Below are positions 56,831 to 64,000 of a DNA stretch of 64,000 bases, one piece after another. The stretch lies in assembly GCA_020433455.1 (NCBI GenBank), contig JAGRCP010000073.1:1-64000 (forward strand). The letters are read 5' to 3'. The notes beneath the pieces are model-generated. The model did not search any database, was not told the DNA's origin, and saw nothing but the letters and a program-made list of their open reading frames with translations. Both the position numbers and the translations under genes were made by a program. Positions within the stretch are counted from its first letter, which is position 1; every line of letters starts with the position of its first letter. This DNA comes from Caldilineaceae bacterium. Its GTDB lineage: Bacteria > Chloroflexota > Anaerolineae > Caldilineales > Caldilineaceae.

Positions 56831-57342
56831 TCATCGTCCACCGCATAGGGGATGATGCCCGCGGCAGCCAGCTCCGCCTGCACCTCATAGGGCAGCGTGC
56901 GCGCGTCCAGAATAAAGCCGTCCCGGGTTTGCACCATCCACGCAATTGTGTTGTTTTTCATGCCGCTGGGCAGCGTCCATGCGGGATCCATCTGATACAT
57001 GTCCATGAGTTTCCGAATTTCATGGGACTTATTGCCGCCGGTTGTCGGGTTTACGTCAAACGCCTGCCACAGATCGGGCGCCTTCATGGCAGGTTCAAAG
57101 CTCATGTCGGACAAAAAATTGACCATTCCCAATGCATGCACGACGCCGGCCGCCCAGTTTTTGACCTGGCCCTTGGCAATGGGCGACGGGCGTTTGCGCG
57201 CCAGCGCCGCGGTCAGATAGCGCGCGTATTCCGCATACTCTTCATTCAGGTACTCGGCGCAGACGGCATCCGTTAGGGCGACAATGGCGTCGTATTTTTC
57301 CTGCATATTCTTGGGAACGCTGAGGGATTTTGTTGCGGTCAT
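56827..57342 (-). CDS. DUF6398-like protein
   Basis: A 171-residue cytosolic protein resembling the DUF6398 family: a helical part with YDAIVALTDAVCAEYLNEEY, then RPSPIAKGQVKNWAAGVVHA and LWQAFDVNPTTGGNKSHEIR. The function is unknown. The ATG at 57342 has AGGAG 8 nt upstream; a start at 57402 would overlap the helicase stop. It sits between EndoQ-UvrD (56-nt gap) and ogt (overlap), so it is probably co-expressed with two DNA repair enzymes. It has no catalytic motif that I recognise. Confidence 0.75.
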   Translation of the reverse strand: MTATKSLSVPKNMQEKYDAIVALTDAVCAEYLNEEYAEYARYLTAALARKRPSPIAKGQVKNWAAGVVHALGMVNFLSDMSFEPAMKAPDLWQAFDVNPTTGGNKSHEIRKLMDMYQMDPAWTLPSGMKNNTIAWMVQTRDGFILDARTLPYEVQAELAAAGIIPYAVDDE

Positions 57343-57398
57343 GTGCGTGGCTCCTTGCGCAACAATCGGTGCACAATCAATGGAAATGGATAGAAAAT

Positions 57399-60300
57399 TC
57401 AAAACAGCGGCAACTGTAAGTCTTCCGGCTTTTCACGTACGGCCCTGCGCGGCGTCGGCTCGCTGAGCGCAAGGAGCGCGGCTTCAATCTCCTCCACAAA
57501 GCGGCTGACGGGCGGCTCAACCGTACGTCCGTAGCGCAAGCGACGACGCGCGGCGGTGAGGATCAGCTTCTCCTGGGCTCGGGTCATGCCCACGTAGAAA
57601 AGGCGGCGCTCCTCCGCCACGTTGGGCTCGTCTTCGCCCCGCCGGTAAGGCAGCAACCCCTCCTCGCAGCCGGTGATGAAGACCACGGAAAACTCCAGCC
57701 CCTTGGACGCGTGGAGCGTCATGAGCGCGATCCGGTCCGCGCGGGGATCATAATCGTCGGTCTCCTGCTCCAGGGCGGCTGATTCTAAAAGCCCAGGCAG
57801 ATCATCGCCGGCCGCGGCCCGACGCTTAACCCGGGCCAGGCGCTCCTCGTCCACGATGATGATCTCCCGTGCGGCCAGGCTTGCGGCGGCCGCATCCAGC
57901 CGGGCCGAAAGCGCCTGTGCGGAGCGGGCAGCCTCTTCCTCCAGCAGATCGACCGCTGCGGCCAGTCGTTGACGCTGTTCGCCCTGTAGGCCGGCCATGA
58001 TCGCGGCTTCTCCCCGCACGGCGGAAAGCGGTGCGCCCGCCTGGTCGGCATAGTCCAACAGCGCGGCGATATCCTCGTCGCTGAAAAGCTCATCGCCGGC
58101 ATTGAGCAGGCGACGCCAATGCACGCGTGAATCCGGTTGTCGGCTCAGCCAAAGCAGGGCCAGCAGCGCCTGCACGTCCGCGTGGGCGAAGAGCGGCGTC
58201 TTGCCCACGGTCTGATAGGGCATGCCCGACCGCTCGAAAGCCTCTTCCAGCAGGGCGGCCTGGGCGCCGGTGCGATAGAGTACGGCAAAATCGCCAAAGG
58301 CCAGATCCCGCTCACGGCCCTCTGTGCGATCATCCACCCGGCCCGAATCCAGGGAAAAGTAGCTGGTGCCGCCCACCATGCGTTCAATGCGGTGGACGAC
58401 AAACTCAGCCTCGGCCTTATCCGTGGGCGCGTGGTGCAGTTCCAGACGTGTCGCCGTGACGAAGTCGGTCCAGATTTGGCGAGCGTCATCCCGCTCGGGG
58501 TTGCGCCGAATGACCTGCTGCGCGGCCTCCAGAATCGCCTGGGTGGAGCGATAGTTACGGCTCAGGTTGATGGTGCGCGCGCCGGGGTAATCTTCGGTGA
58601 AGCGCAGGAAGTAGCGATGATCCGCGCCCCGGAAGCCGTAAATGGCCTGGTCGGGATCGCCGATGACGCAAAGGTTGGCTCCGCCCGCGGTCAACAGGCG
58701 CAACAGCCGATACTGGGCCTCGTTGACGTCCTGATACTCATCCACGGAAATCCAGTGATAGCGGTTTTGCAGCGCGGCCGCCACGGTCGGCTGCTCTTCC
58801 AGCAGACGCACGCTGCGGCTGACCAGGTCATCAAAATCCAGCGCTCGGGCGGCCTGGAGGGCTTGGGCATAGACGGCGGCGATACGCACTGCCTCGGCCG
58901 CGTCTTCCGCTTCGACGTTGCCCGGGACGGCCGGATCCAGCGCCTGTTGTTTGGCGGCGCTGACCGCGGCCAGCCAACGCCGGGCCGCGGTCTGGCTCAG
59001 CTCGGGCGCGGTTTGCCGCAGGAGACGCAGGCGTTCATCCTCGTCCAGAATGGTAAAGTCGGCCGGCAGACCGGCTTCAGCATGAAATTCGCGCAGGATC
59101 CGGGCGCCCAGCGCGTGAAATGTTTTGACCGTCATCCGGGCGACCGTCTCCGGCGTGAGGAGGTCAGCCAGGCGCTCGCGCATCTCGTCTGCCGCCTTAT
59201 TGGTAAAGGTGATGGCCAGAATCGACTCGGGATCCGCAGCGTGCTCGACCGCCAGCGCGCGGATGCGATGGGTGAGGGTGCGGGTCTTCCCGGTTCCCGG
59301 GCCGGCGGTGATGATGAGGGCGCAGTCGATTGTGCGGACGGCGGCTTGCTGTTCGGGGGTGAGGGGGGCGGAAGATTGGCTGATTGGGGGTTGAGAGACT
59401 TGAGATTGGGGGATTGGAGACTGGGGGATTGATGATTGGGTGACTGGAGGTTGGGGGGCGGACGCGGGTCTTTCGGGTGCGAAGAGAGCTATCTGGTCCG
59501 TGGCGTTCGCGCCGGCGAAGAGCTTGATGACGCCGTATTCGCCGTCGTACCCGGCGATGCGGGTGACGTCGCCGCGCCGCATGCGCGCAATACCCTGGGC
59601 CAGCTGCTCGCCGGCCGCGGTCGCGATCTCCGCCGGCTCCAGCGTCATGAGAATTTCCAGCTCCGGGCCAAGCTCAGCCAAAAGGCGCATATACTCACGC
59701 TGGACGCGCTTGCTGTTGACGCCCACTTCCACCTGCTCGGAGATAATCTCGGGCAGGGGAATGAGGCTATGGAACGGTTGGGGATGCGCGGGCTGGGCGC
59801 CCAGGGGGCGGTCAGCCAGTTCGGCCACCCGGTGGAAGACGCCTACGGTCACCGGTTTACCGCAGACGGAACAGAGGCCGTTGTGGGCCATGGTCGTCTC
59901 GGGCGTCCAACTTACGTTGCATTTGCGATGGCCGTCATGATGATACTTTCCCTCTTCGGGAAAAAACTCGATGGTGCCCTTAAAACGGTCCGGGTCGCCC
60001 GTGCGCATGGCGTCGAAGAGCGCAGCGTAGCTCAGCTCGCAGTCGAACAGGGTAGCTTCCCGGGCCAGCTTGGGCGGTGAGTGGGCGTCGGAAGTGGAGA
60101 CCAGGGTGTAGCCGTCCAACCCGGAGACGCGCCAGTTCATGGGCGGGTCGGAGGAAAGGCCGGTTTCCAGAGCAAAGATGTGCTGGGTGAGATCGCCGAA
60201 GCATTCTTCCACGCTGTCAAAGCCCGACTTGGAGCCGAGCATGGAAAACCAGGGCGTCCAGATGTGGGCGGGAATCAGCTCGCAGCGCTCGTCAGCCTCC

Positions 60301-60755
60301 AGAACCGTCTCCAGCAGGTCCCGGGAATCCAATCCCAGGATAGGTCGTCCATCGGAGCGGATGTTGCCGATTTGCTCCAGGGCAGCCTGTATGCGGGCTA
60401 CGGCAGCCAAATCAGGCGCAAAAACAACGTTGTGGACCTTGCGCACCCGATCATGACGCTTGTAAATGTTGCTGATCTCGCCGGTCAGAAGAAAGCGCAC
60501 CGGTCGCCGACAGGCGGGCGGGACTTCCTTTTCCACCTGCGTGGCGATTTCGGGCTTCAGGCGAAAAAGGCCCGGCTCAGCCGGCTCCAGCTTGGCGTGC
60601 ATCTCCGCCAGCCAGCCGGGATGGGAGAGATCGCCCGTGCCCACAACCGTGACGCCCTTCAACTGCGCCCAAAGGTAAAGATGCTCGAAGTCCAGATTTT
60701 TGCTGGTCGCGCGGGAATAGTGGGAATGAATGTGAAGATCGGCTACGATAGACAT
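57399..60755 (-). CDS. Endonuclease Q (PHP) - UvrD helicase fusion
   Basis: An 1118-residue fusion. Residues of about 1-425 match the endonuclease Q family (TIGR00375), which nicks DNA 5' of deaminated bases and abasic sites: PHP metal motif DLHIHSHYSRATSK, VSTSDAHSP, and a zinc region with HRKCNV, GLCSVCGKPVTVGV and LADRPLG. Residues of about 475-1110 are a UvrD/Rep superfamily 1 helicase: AGPGTGKTRT near 483, VDEYQDVNEAQ, GDPDQAIYGFRGA, LSRNYRSTQ, LMTLHASKGLEFSVVF and FYVGMTRAQEKL. The joint (434-457) is a five-residue repeat encoded by heptad-like DNA. No ribosome site is visible; array E lies against the start. Confidence 0.9.
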   Translation of the reverse strand: MSIVADLHIHSHYSRATSKNLDFEHLYLWAQLKGVTVVGTGDLSHPGWLAEMHAKLEPAEPGLFRLKPEIATQVEKEVPPACRRPVRFLLTGEISNIYKRHDRVRKVHNVVFAPDLAAVARIQAALEQIGNIRSDGRPILGLDSRDLLETVLEADERCELIPAHIWTPWFSMLGSKSGFDSVEECFGDLTQHIFALETGLSSDPPMNWRVSGLDGYTLVSTSDAHSPPKLAREATLFDCELSYAALFDAMRTGDPDRFKGTIEFFPEEGKYHHDGHRKCNVSWTPETTMAHNGLCSVCGKPVTVGVFHRVAELADRPLGAQPAHPQPFHSLIPLPEIISEQVEVGVNSKRVQREYMRLLAELGPELEILMTLEPAEIATAAGEQLAQGIARMRRGDVTRIAGYDGEYGVIKLFAGANATDQIALFAPERPASAPQPPVTQSSIPQSPIPQSQVSQPPISQSSAPLTPEQQAAVRTIDCALIITAGPGTGKTRTLTHRIRALAVEHAADPESILAITFTNKAADEMRERLADLLTPETVARMTVKTFHALGARILREFHAEAGLPADFTILDEDERLRLLRQTAPELSQTAARRWLAAVSAAKQQALDPAVPGNVEAEDAAEAVRIAAVYAQALQAARALDFDDLVSRSVRLLEEQPTVAAALQNRYHWISVDEYQDVNEAQYRLLRLLTAGGANLCVIGDPDQAIYGFRGADHRYFLRFTEDYPGARTINLSRNYRSTQAILEAAQQVIRRNPERDDARQIWTDFVTATRLELHHAPTDKAEAEFVVHRIERMVGGTSYFSLDSGRVDDRTEGRERDLAFGDFAVLYRTGAQAALLEEAFERSGMPYQTVGKTPLFAHADVQALLALLWLSRQPDSRVHWRRLLNAGDELFSDEDIAALLDYADQAGAPLSAVRGEAAIMAGLQGEQRQRLAAAVDLLEEEAARSAQALSARLDAAAASLAAREIIIVDEERLARVKRRAAAGDDLPGLLESAALEQETDDYDPRADRIALMTLHASKGLEFSVVFITGCEEGLLPYRRGEDEPNVAEERRLFYVGMTRAQEKLILTAARRRLRYGRTVEPPVSRFVEEIEAALLALSEPTPRRAVREKPEDLQLPLF
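59386..59456. repeat. Heptad-like array inside the EndoQ-UvrD gene
   Basis: Degenerate GATTGG/GACTGG units alternate at 7 and 8 nt spacing, giving a 15-nt period that keeps the reading frame. On the coding strand they read as the peptide repeat SSIPQ-SPIPQ-SQVSQ-PPISQ, at residues of about 434-457, between the endonuclease and helicase domains. The word style resembles the intergenic arrays at 10977, 47186 and 1. Confidence 0.75.
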
Positions 60756-60760
60756 GGGCG

Positions 60761-60837
60761 GGTGGCAGGTGGCAGGTGGCAGGTGGCAGGTGGCAGGTGG
60801 CAGGTGGCAGGTAGCAGGTAGCAGGTAGCAGGTAGCA
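60761..60837. repeat. Eleven perfect heptads before the EndoQ-UvrD start (E)
   Basis: Seven copies of GGTGGCA followed by four of GGTAGCA, uninterrupted (77 bp). It begins 5 nt from the EndoQ-UvrD ATG and lies between divergent genes, so it occupies the leader and any ribosome-binding position of that gene. The units equal the GCAGGTG heptad of array D. There is no facing inverted arm. Copy-number variation by slippage is likely. Confidence 0.92.
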
Positions 60838-60892
60838 GGGTAATTGTACCGTACGGAGGGCGTGGATGACCAGCGGGGGCGGGAAATAACAG

Positions 60893-61687
60893 ATGCCGCA
60901 ATTGACTCTCGTTGCGTTTTGGGGAGACAAGCCGCCTGCTTTCCAACGTTATCTGGCGGAGATTGGCGGGCGGATTGGGGCGTCTCCTCTGGGGGCGCGC
61001 TTTACGCCGTATGCGCCGGAGCAGATCCACGCCACCATTGTGGGGCTGGAGCGCATGGAAAACGAACCGGGCTGCTACAACCTGAATCAATTTCTGACCA
61101 CGGGCGAACGCCGCAGCATGGACCTGGCCGCGGCCCTGGGCCTGGCCCGAGCCTGGCCCAGGCTGACCGTGCGCTTCGGCGGCTTCGACCCGGACGATGA
61201 CCGGGTGACCAGCTTCGGCCAAACGCCTTTTGTGCGCAGCTTTCAACTCCGGCGCAAGGCGGGCAAGGTTATGCTCATGGGCTGGCTTCATGCCGACGGC
61301 GATTTTCGCCGGGCGGGAGAGCTGTGGCGGTTGCGCCGACGCTTTGCTGAGGAGGCCGCGGTACGGCCCAAATATTGGGCGGACCACGACTTCTACCTGA
61401 CGTTGGGCACGTTGACGTTGCCGACGGATGCTGCGCCTTCTTCGGCAAAGCCTTCTGCGGCGGAGGCATTCCAGGCAACTATGCGCGACTACATTGCGGC
61501 GAATCCCATAGACGTGATAGTATCAGCCGCAGATTTAGCCTTTGTGCGCTACGTCGATCCCGCCCTTCCTCTCAACGGTTCTTCCGCGTATCCCGTGGAG
61601 GAGGTCGGGTTGGACGCGCAGAAGCTGGCAAGCTTATACACTTCACGCGCGGGAGAAAGGATCGCCCGTGGTCCTCAAAACATTTGA
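60893..61687 (+). CDS. 2H-phosphoesterase-like protein
   Basis: A 264-residue protein, tentatively in the 2H (2'-5' RNA ligase/cyclic phosphodiesterase) superfamily. The first motif, HATI, is at 46-49 (PEQIHATIVGLE). The second, usually H-x-T, appears as FYLTLG near 167, with Tyr replacing His, so full catalysis is doubtful. The rest is unassigned. It is transcribed divergently from EndoQ-UvrD across array E, and its 3' end overlaps the next small gene by 20 nt. Confidence 0.5.
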   Translation: MPQLTLVAFWGDKPPAFQRYLAEIGGRIGASPLGARFTPYAPEQIHATIVGLERMENEPGCYNLNQFLTTGERRSMDLAAALGLARAWPRLTVRFGGFDPDDDRVTSFGQTPFVRSFQLRRKAGKVMLMGWLHADGDFRRAGELWRLRRRFAEEAAVRPKYWADHDFYLTLGTLTLPTDAAPSSAKPSAAEAFQATMRDYIAANPIDVIVSAADLAFVRYVDPALPLNGSSAYPVEEVGLDAQKLASLYTSRAGERIARGPQNI

Positions 61688-61877
61688 CGATCTGCCTGCG
61701 TTGGCCGCTGCGTTTGACGGCACGGTCTTCCAGGATATCGGGGACGACACCCTCTTTGTTTACGATAAGCTGCATCATCAGTGGCATCAGTACCGCTGGG
61801 CCCCGGGCAAACGCGAGATCGTTTATCTCGGTCCCAGCAGCAGTGAACTGCCCCTCGTCGCCCAAGCCTATCCGTGA
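61668..61877 (+). CDS. Small protein of unknown function
   Basis: A 69-residue protein starting at GTG 61668 with AAAGG about 7 nt upstream. It overlaps the preceding gene by 20 nt in another frame, implying translational coupling. The sequence (MVLKTFDDLPALAAAFDGTV ... LGPSSSELPLVAQAYP) is soluble, with aromatic strands YDKLHHQWHQYRW. I recognise no family. Coding character and the ribosome site support it. Confidence 0.55.
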   Translation: MVLKTFDDLPALAAAFDGTVFQDIGDDTLFVYDKLHHQWHQYRWAPGKREIVYLGPSSSELPLVAQAYP

Positions 61878-61914
61878 CCGCGCCGGGCGTCTCCTCCTGC
61901 AACCGGGCAGTAAC

Positions 61915-61941
61915 TGGCTCACGCCATACTGGCGCGAGCCA
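61915..61941. promoter_or_regulatory. Strong hairpin without T-run
   Basis: TGGCTCACGCCA and TGGCGCGAGCCA pair at 11 of 12 positions around TAC, 38 nt after the small gene and 144 nt before the CBS gene. The lack of a U-run argues against simple intrinsic termination; RNA protection is possible. The rest of the gap shows no gene. Confidence 0.5.
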
Positions 61942-62084
61942 ATCAACCATTTGCCGCCCAATTTGTGCGGAATCACAGGCAATCACGGCCCGTCAGATTC
62001 CCCGTCTTTCCCATATGGCTGACCGGCGCGCCCGGCCTATTCGCAACGTAACCCAATTCACGCAAAGACACACCGGAGGAGATC

Positions 62085-62462
62085 ATGTTAGTTCGAGATC
62101 GAATGAGCAGCCCGGCCATTACCGTCGCGCCCGGCGAAAGCTATCACGCCGCGCTTAAATTGATGCAGGACAAAAACGCCCATCATATTCCTGTGGTGGA
62201 AAACAATGCAGTTGTAGGGATTGTGGCCGAACGCGATCTGCTGCTGGCCGCGGTCAATTTTATGCAGGCCGATGTCGATGTGGCGGAAATCATGCACGCG
62301 CCGGTTGTGACCATTGGGCCCGAGGCCAGCGTGATTGACGCCGCGCGCATCATGGCGAAAAACCGTATCGGCGGCCTGCCCGTAGTGGACGGCAGCGGCG
62401 TCGTGGGGATCATCACGGAGACCGACGTGGTAAATGTCTTCGTCGCAATGATGGCGGAGTAG
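62085..62462 (+). CDS. Stand-alone CBS-domain pair protein
   Basis: A 125-residue protein made only of two CBS motifs (VRDRMSSPAITVAPGESYHA and ADVDVAEIMHAPVVTIGPEA, with NRIGGLPVVDGSGVVGIITE). It probably binds AMP/ATP-type nucleotides as a dimer and regulates a partner. GGAGGAG lies 4 nt before the ATG. It is shorter than the CBS protein at 11100 and lacks its insertion, although both begin with similar residues (VR-x-x-M-S-SPAIT). Confidence 0.92.
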   Translation: MLVRDRMSSPAITVAPGESYHAALKLMQDKNAHHIPVVENNAVVGIVAERDLLLAAVNFMQADVDVAEIMHAPVVTIGPEASVIDAARIMAKNRIGGLPVVDGSGVVGIITETDVVNVFVAMMAE

Positions 62463-62680
62463 CGCGGGCGACCCAGGCCAATCCGGGAAACGCCGCGGCC
62501 ATGCAGGCGCGCAGGAAGACGGAGCAGCCGTTTGGCGGCGTCAAGGCAACATCGTGACGCGCTCTGCTTCCGGGAGGAAATACGGCCGGGTCATCCGTAC
62601 GCTGTGGGTCGGCGGGAGGAGGCGTTTCCGGCGCCCTTCCCCCCTCCGTAAACGCGCTGCGTTCCTTTACGGTCTCCGGG

Positions 62681-62702
62681 AGGTTCCCCTCCGAGGGAAC
62701 CT
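62681..62702. promoter_or_regulatory. Hairpin in the gap after the CBS gene
   Basis: AGGTTCCC (62681-62688) and GGGAACCT (62695-62702) form a perfect 8-bp stem with a 6-nt loop, 45 nt before the next start. The 62463-62746 gap otherwise shows GC-rich DNA and no gene that I can support. Confidence 0.45.
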
Positions 62703-62746
62703 GTATGGTTACCGCGCGGCATTAAAACGCATGGAACAGCAAACTT

Positions 62747-63046
62747 ATGGACAATACGCTCTTCGGCGTTCCCCTGGCCGTTCTCGGCTTTATCTGTTTG
62801 GGGATTGCCCTGACTTACTACTTCATCTGGCCGCAGCCCAATCCCCAGGACCCGCCGCGTCCGGCCGGGCGCGGTTTTGTGCTGCGCTGGGGCCATATGC
62901 TGGTCTGGCTGCTTTTGGCCGGGGCCTGCTTTGCCGCCGGCCGGGGAATCGGGGCGTTTGCTGCCCTGCTGGGCGTCGCCGGGCTCCTTCTCTACATTGC
63001 CTTCCTTGCGGCTATTTTCCAAGATCGCAAAATCGCGGCAAAATAA
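62747..63046 (+). CDS. Small membrane protein of unknown function
   Basis: A 99-residue protein with three hydrophobic helices at about 7-27 (GVPLAVLGFICLGIALTYYF), 48-66 (GHMLVWLLLAGACFAAG) and 71-91 (FAALLGVAGLLLYIAFLAAI). A short Pro-rich loop, PQPNPQDPPRPAGRG, follows helix 1. The C-terminus is basic. No family is recognised. It is followed 31 nt later by the RAM-domain gene on the same strand. Confidence 0.65.
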   Translation: MDNTLFGVPLAVLGFICLGIALTYYFIWPQPNPQDPPRPAGRGFVLRWGHMLVWLLLAGACFAAGRGIGAFAALLGVAGLLLYIAFLAAIFQDRKIAAK

Positions 63047-63077
63047 AGGGACAGCATAAACCAATCAGGAGGAACGC

Positions 63078-63359
63078 ATGGTAACTGCAATTGTGCTCAT
63101 CAATGTGAAACACGGCGACATCAACGTGGTGGCCGATCAGCTGGCCGGCATGCAGGGCATTGCCGAGGTCTATTCGGTGGGCGGGCGCTTTGATCTGGTG
63201 GCAATTATCCGCGTCGCCACCAATGAAGAGATGGCCGGATTGGTGACCAACTCGCTGGTCAACATTGACGGCATCGAAGATACGGAGACGCTCATGGCCT
63301 TCCGGGCCTACTCCAGCTATGACCTGGAGCGCATGTTCGCGGTAGGCGCAGATGAATAA
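63078..63359 (+). CDS. Stand-alone Lrp/AsnC ligand-binding (RAM) domain protein
   Basis: A 93-residue protein consisting only of the RAM effector domain of Lrp/AsnC regulators (VTAIVLINVKHGDINVVADQ, VYSVGGRFDLVAIIRV, IEDTETLMAFRAYS), with no DNA-binding part. Such proteins oligomerise and bind amino acids. The stop overlaps the start of the asparaginase-like gene by 8 nt, so an amino-acid-linked (asparagine or aspartate) role is plausible. AGGAGG precedes the ATG. Confidence 0.92.
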   Translation: MVTAIVLINVKHGDINVVADQLAGMQGIAEVYSVGGRFDLVAIIRVATNEEMAGLVTNSLVNIDGIEDTETLMAFRAYSSYDLERMFAVGADE

Positions 63360-63852
63360 GCGGCCGTCCATCCGAATCTTCACCACCGGCGGTACCATCG
63401 ACAAAGTCTATTTCGACGCCAAGAGCGAGTTTCAGGTCGGCGAGCCCCAGATCAGCGACGTGCTGCACGAAGCCAACGTCACGTTTGACTTTGCCGTGGA
63501 GTCCCTCATGCGTAAGGACAGCCTGGAGATGACCGACGCTGACCGGGTCGCCGTACGGGCTGCCGTGGCCGGGGCGGCGGAGCGTCACATTGTCGTCACC
63601 CACGGCACCGACACCATGGCCGTTACCGCACGCGCGCTGACGGGAATTGCCGACAAGGTGATTGTGCTGACCGGCTCCATGCAGCCGGCCCGCTTTCGCT
63701 TTAGCGACGCCGTATACAATATTGCCGCGGCCCTCACCGCGGTGCAGCTTCTCCCCGCCGGCGTCTACCTTGCCATGAACGGCCGCGTGTTTGATGCGGA
63801 CAACGTGCGCAAAAATGTAGCGGAGAATCGCTTTGAAAAAGTAGACTCATGA
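63352..63852 (+). CDS. Single-domain asparaginase-like protein
   Basis: A 166-residue protein equal to the N-terminal domain of L-asparaginases. The nucleophile motif TTGGTIDKVY near 12-21 and the second catalytic motif THGTDTM near 80 are intact, with VLTGSMQPARF following. Full enzymes have about 330 residues and a second domain; here a natural stop follows NVAENRFEKVDS. Single-domain members are known as a separate group, so this is probably a complete short protein. It is translationally coupled to the RAM gene. Confidence 0.85.
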   Translation: MNKRPSIRIFTTGGTIDKVYFDAKSEFQVGEPQISDVLHEANVTFDFAVESLMRKDSLEMTDADRVAVRAAVAGAAERHIVVTHGTDTMAVTARALTGIADKVIVLTGSMQPARFRFSDAVYNIAAALTAVQLLPAGVYLAMNGRVFDADNVRKNVAENRFEKVDS

Positions 63853-63933
63853 ATTTCCCTGCGCCCGCTACAGGCGCTCCCCTCTCTGAATCACTCCCCG
63901 GATAAGAAGCACTGAATCAACAATATACCGAGT

Positions 63934-63962
63934 TTGACTTACTGAACGTTCCTTGTTACAAT
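63934..63962 (+). promoter_or_regulatory. Sigma-70-type promoter at the window end
   Basis: -35 TTGACT (63934-63939), 17-bp spacer, -10 TACAAT (63957-63962). It points out of the window, presumably toward the next gene. Nothing coding is evident from 63853 to 64000. Confidence 0.65.
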
Positions 63963-64000
63963 CATGACACTGATCGAAACGTAAGCCGTTTTCATCACAC

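Noticed and set aside
60761-60837. CRISPR-like array
   Set aside because: Units are 7 nt with no spacers; no cas genes. The Cas4-like nuclease at 46295 sits with recJ, not with CRISPR genes.
62554-63084. 176-codon plus-strand frame over the small membrane protein gene
   Set aside because: Arg/Gly-rich shadow in another frame; the 99-residue membrane protein has better coding character.

Overview
The window is about 64 kb of GC-rich (roughly 60%) bacterial chromosome, densely coding, with short intergenic gaps. It most likely comes from a Chloroflexota genome of the Anaerolineae/Caldilineae type. The clues are a SARP/BTAD-AAA regulator, a LysM-PA14 secreted protein, an orphan XPB/Ssl2-like domain protein, an EndoQ-UvrD fusion, an archaeal-type ADP-dependent sugar kinase, and intergenic heptad repeat arrays. 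The placement is inference from gene content. Legible promoters follow the standard TTGACA/TATAAT pattern with 16-17 bp spacers. I see no rRNA, tRNA, CRISPR array, insertion sequence or prophage.

Layout. 1-12.9 kb: metallophosphoesterase, HD hydrolase, RimO; a self-regulated MBL hydrolase-TetR operon with twin operators; a MerR-like coiled-coil protein, DUF1232, an orphan helicase-associated protein, an SDR, a HAS-barrel-like protein with a HerA-like ATPase, a CBS protein and an M29 aminopeptidase. 13-21.9 kb: a broken GH13 glycosidase remnant, a membrane protein, an HD hydrolase, an FAH-family protein, ornithine carbamoyltransferase, the c-di-AMP pair cdaA-cdaR, der, and an M28-like protein that has lost its metal ligands. 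21.9-31 kb: a lipoprotein divergent from the first of two lgt paralogues, with a sulfatase-superfamily enzyme between the paralogues; then a large SARP regulator facing a LysM-PA14 protein across a perfect hairpin. 31-39.5 kb: adenine deaminase, two aminotransferases, TauE/SafE, fasciclin, histidine phosphatase and MoeA.

39.5-46.3 kb is a minus-strand sugar locus: RpiR regulator, MalEFG-type ABC importer without its ATPase, class II ketose-bisphosphate aldolase and an ADP-dependent sugar kinase. 46.3-49.7 kb pairs a Cas4/RecB-like nuclease with RecJ. 49.8-55.2 kb is a second sugar import system (ChvE/GguA/GguB type) with a LacI regulator. The same 13-mer lies upstream of both the import operon and the regulator. 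55.4-60.8 kb holds an AIM24 protein and a minus-strand repair cluster: EndoQ-UvrD fusion, DUF6398-like protein, Ogt. The end carries a 2H-phosphoesterase-like protein, small proteins, a CBS protein, a stand-alone RAM domain and a single-domain asparaginase.

The strongest unexplained signal is a set of 7-nt tandem repeat arrays. Three are arranged as facing inverted arms in intergenic gaps (9.1, 11.0 and 47.2 kb). One lies directly upstream of the EndoQ-UvrD start codon. Another related array lies inside that gene, exactly at the joint between its two enzyme halves, where it reads as a five-residue peptide repeat. A second repeat class (GGGARCGCC...GGCAG) forms hairpins whose stems differ by compensating changes.
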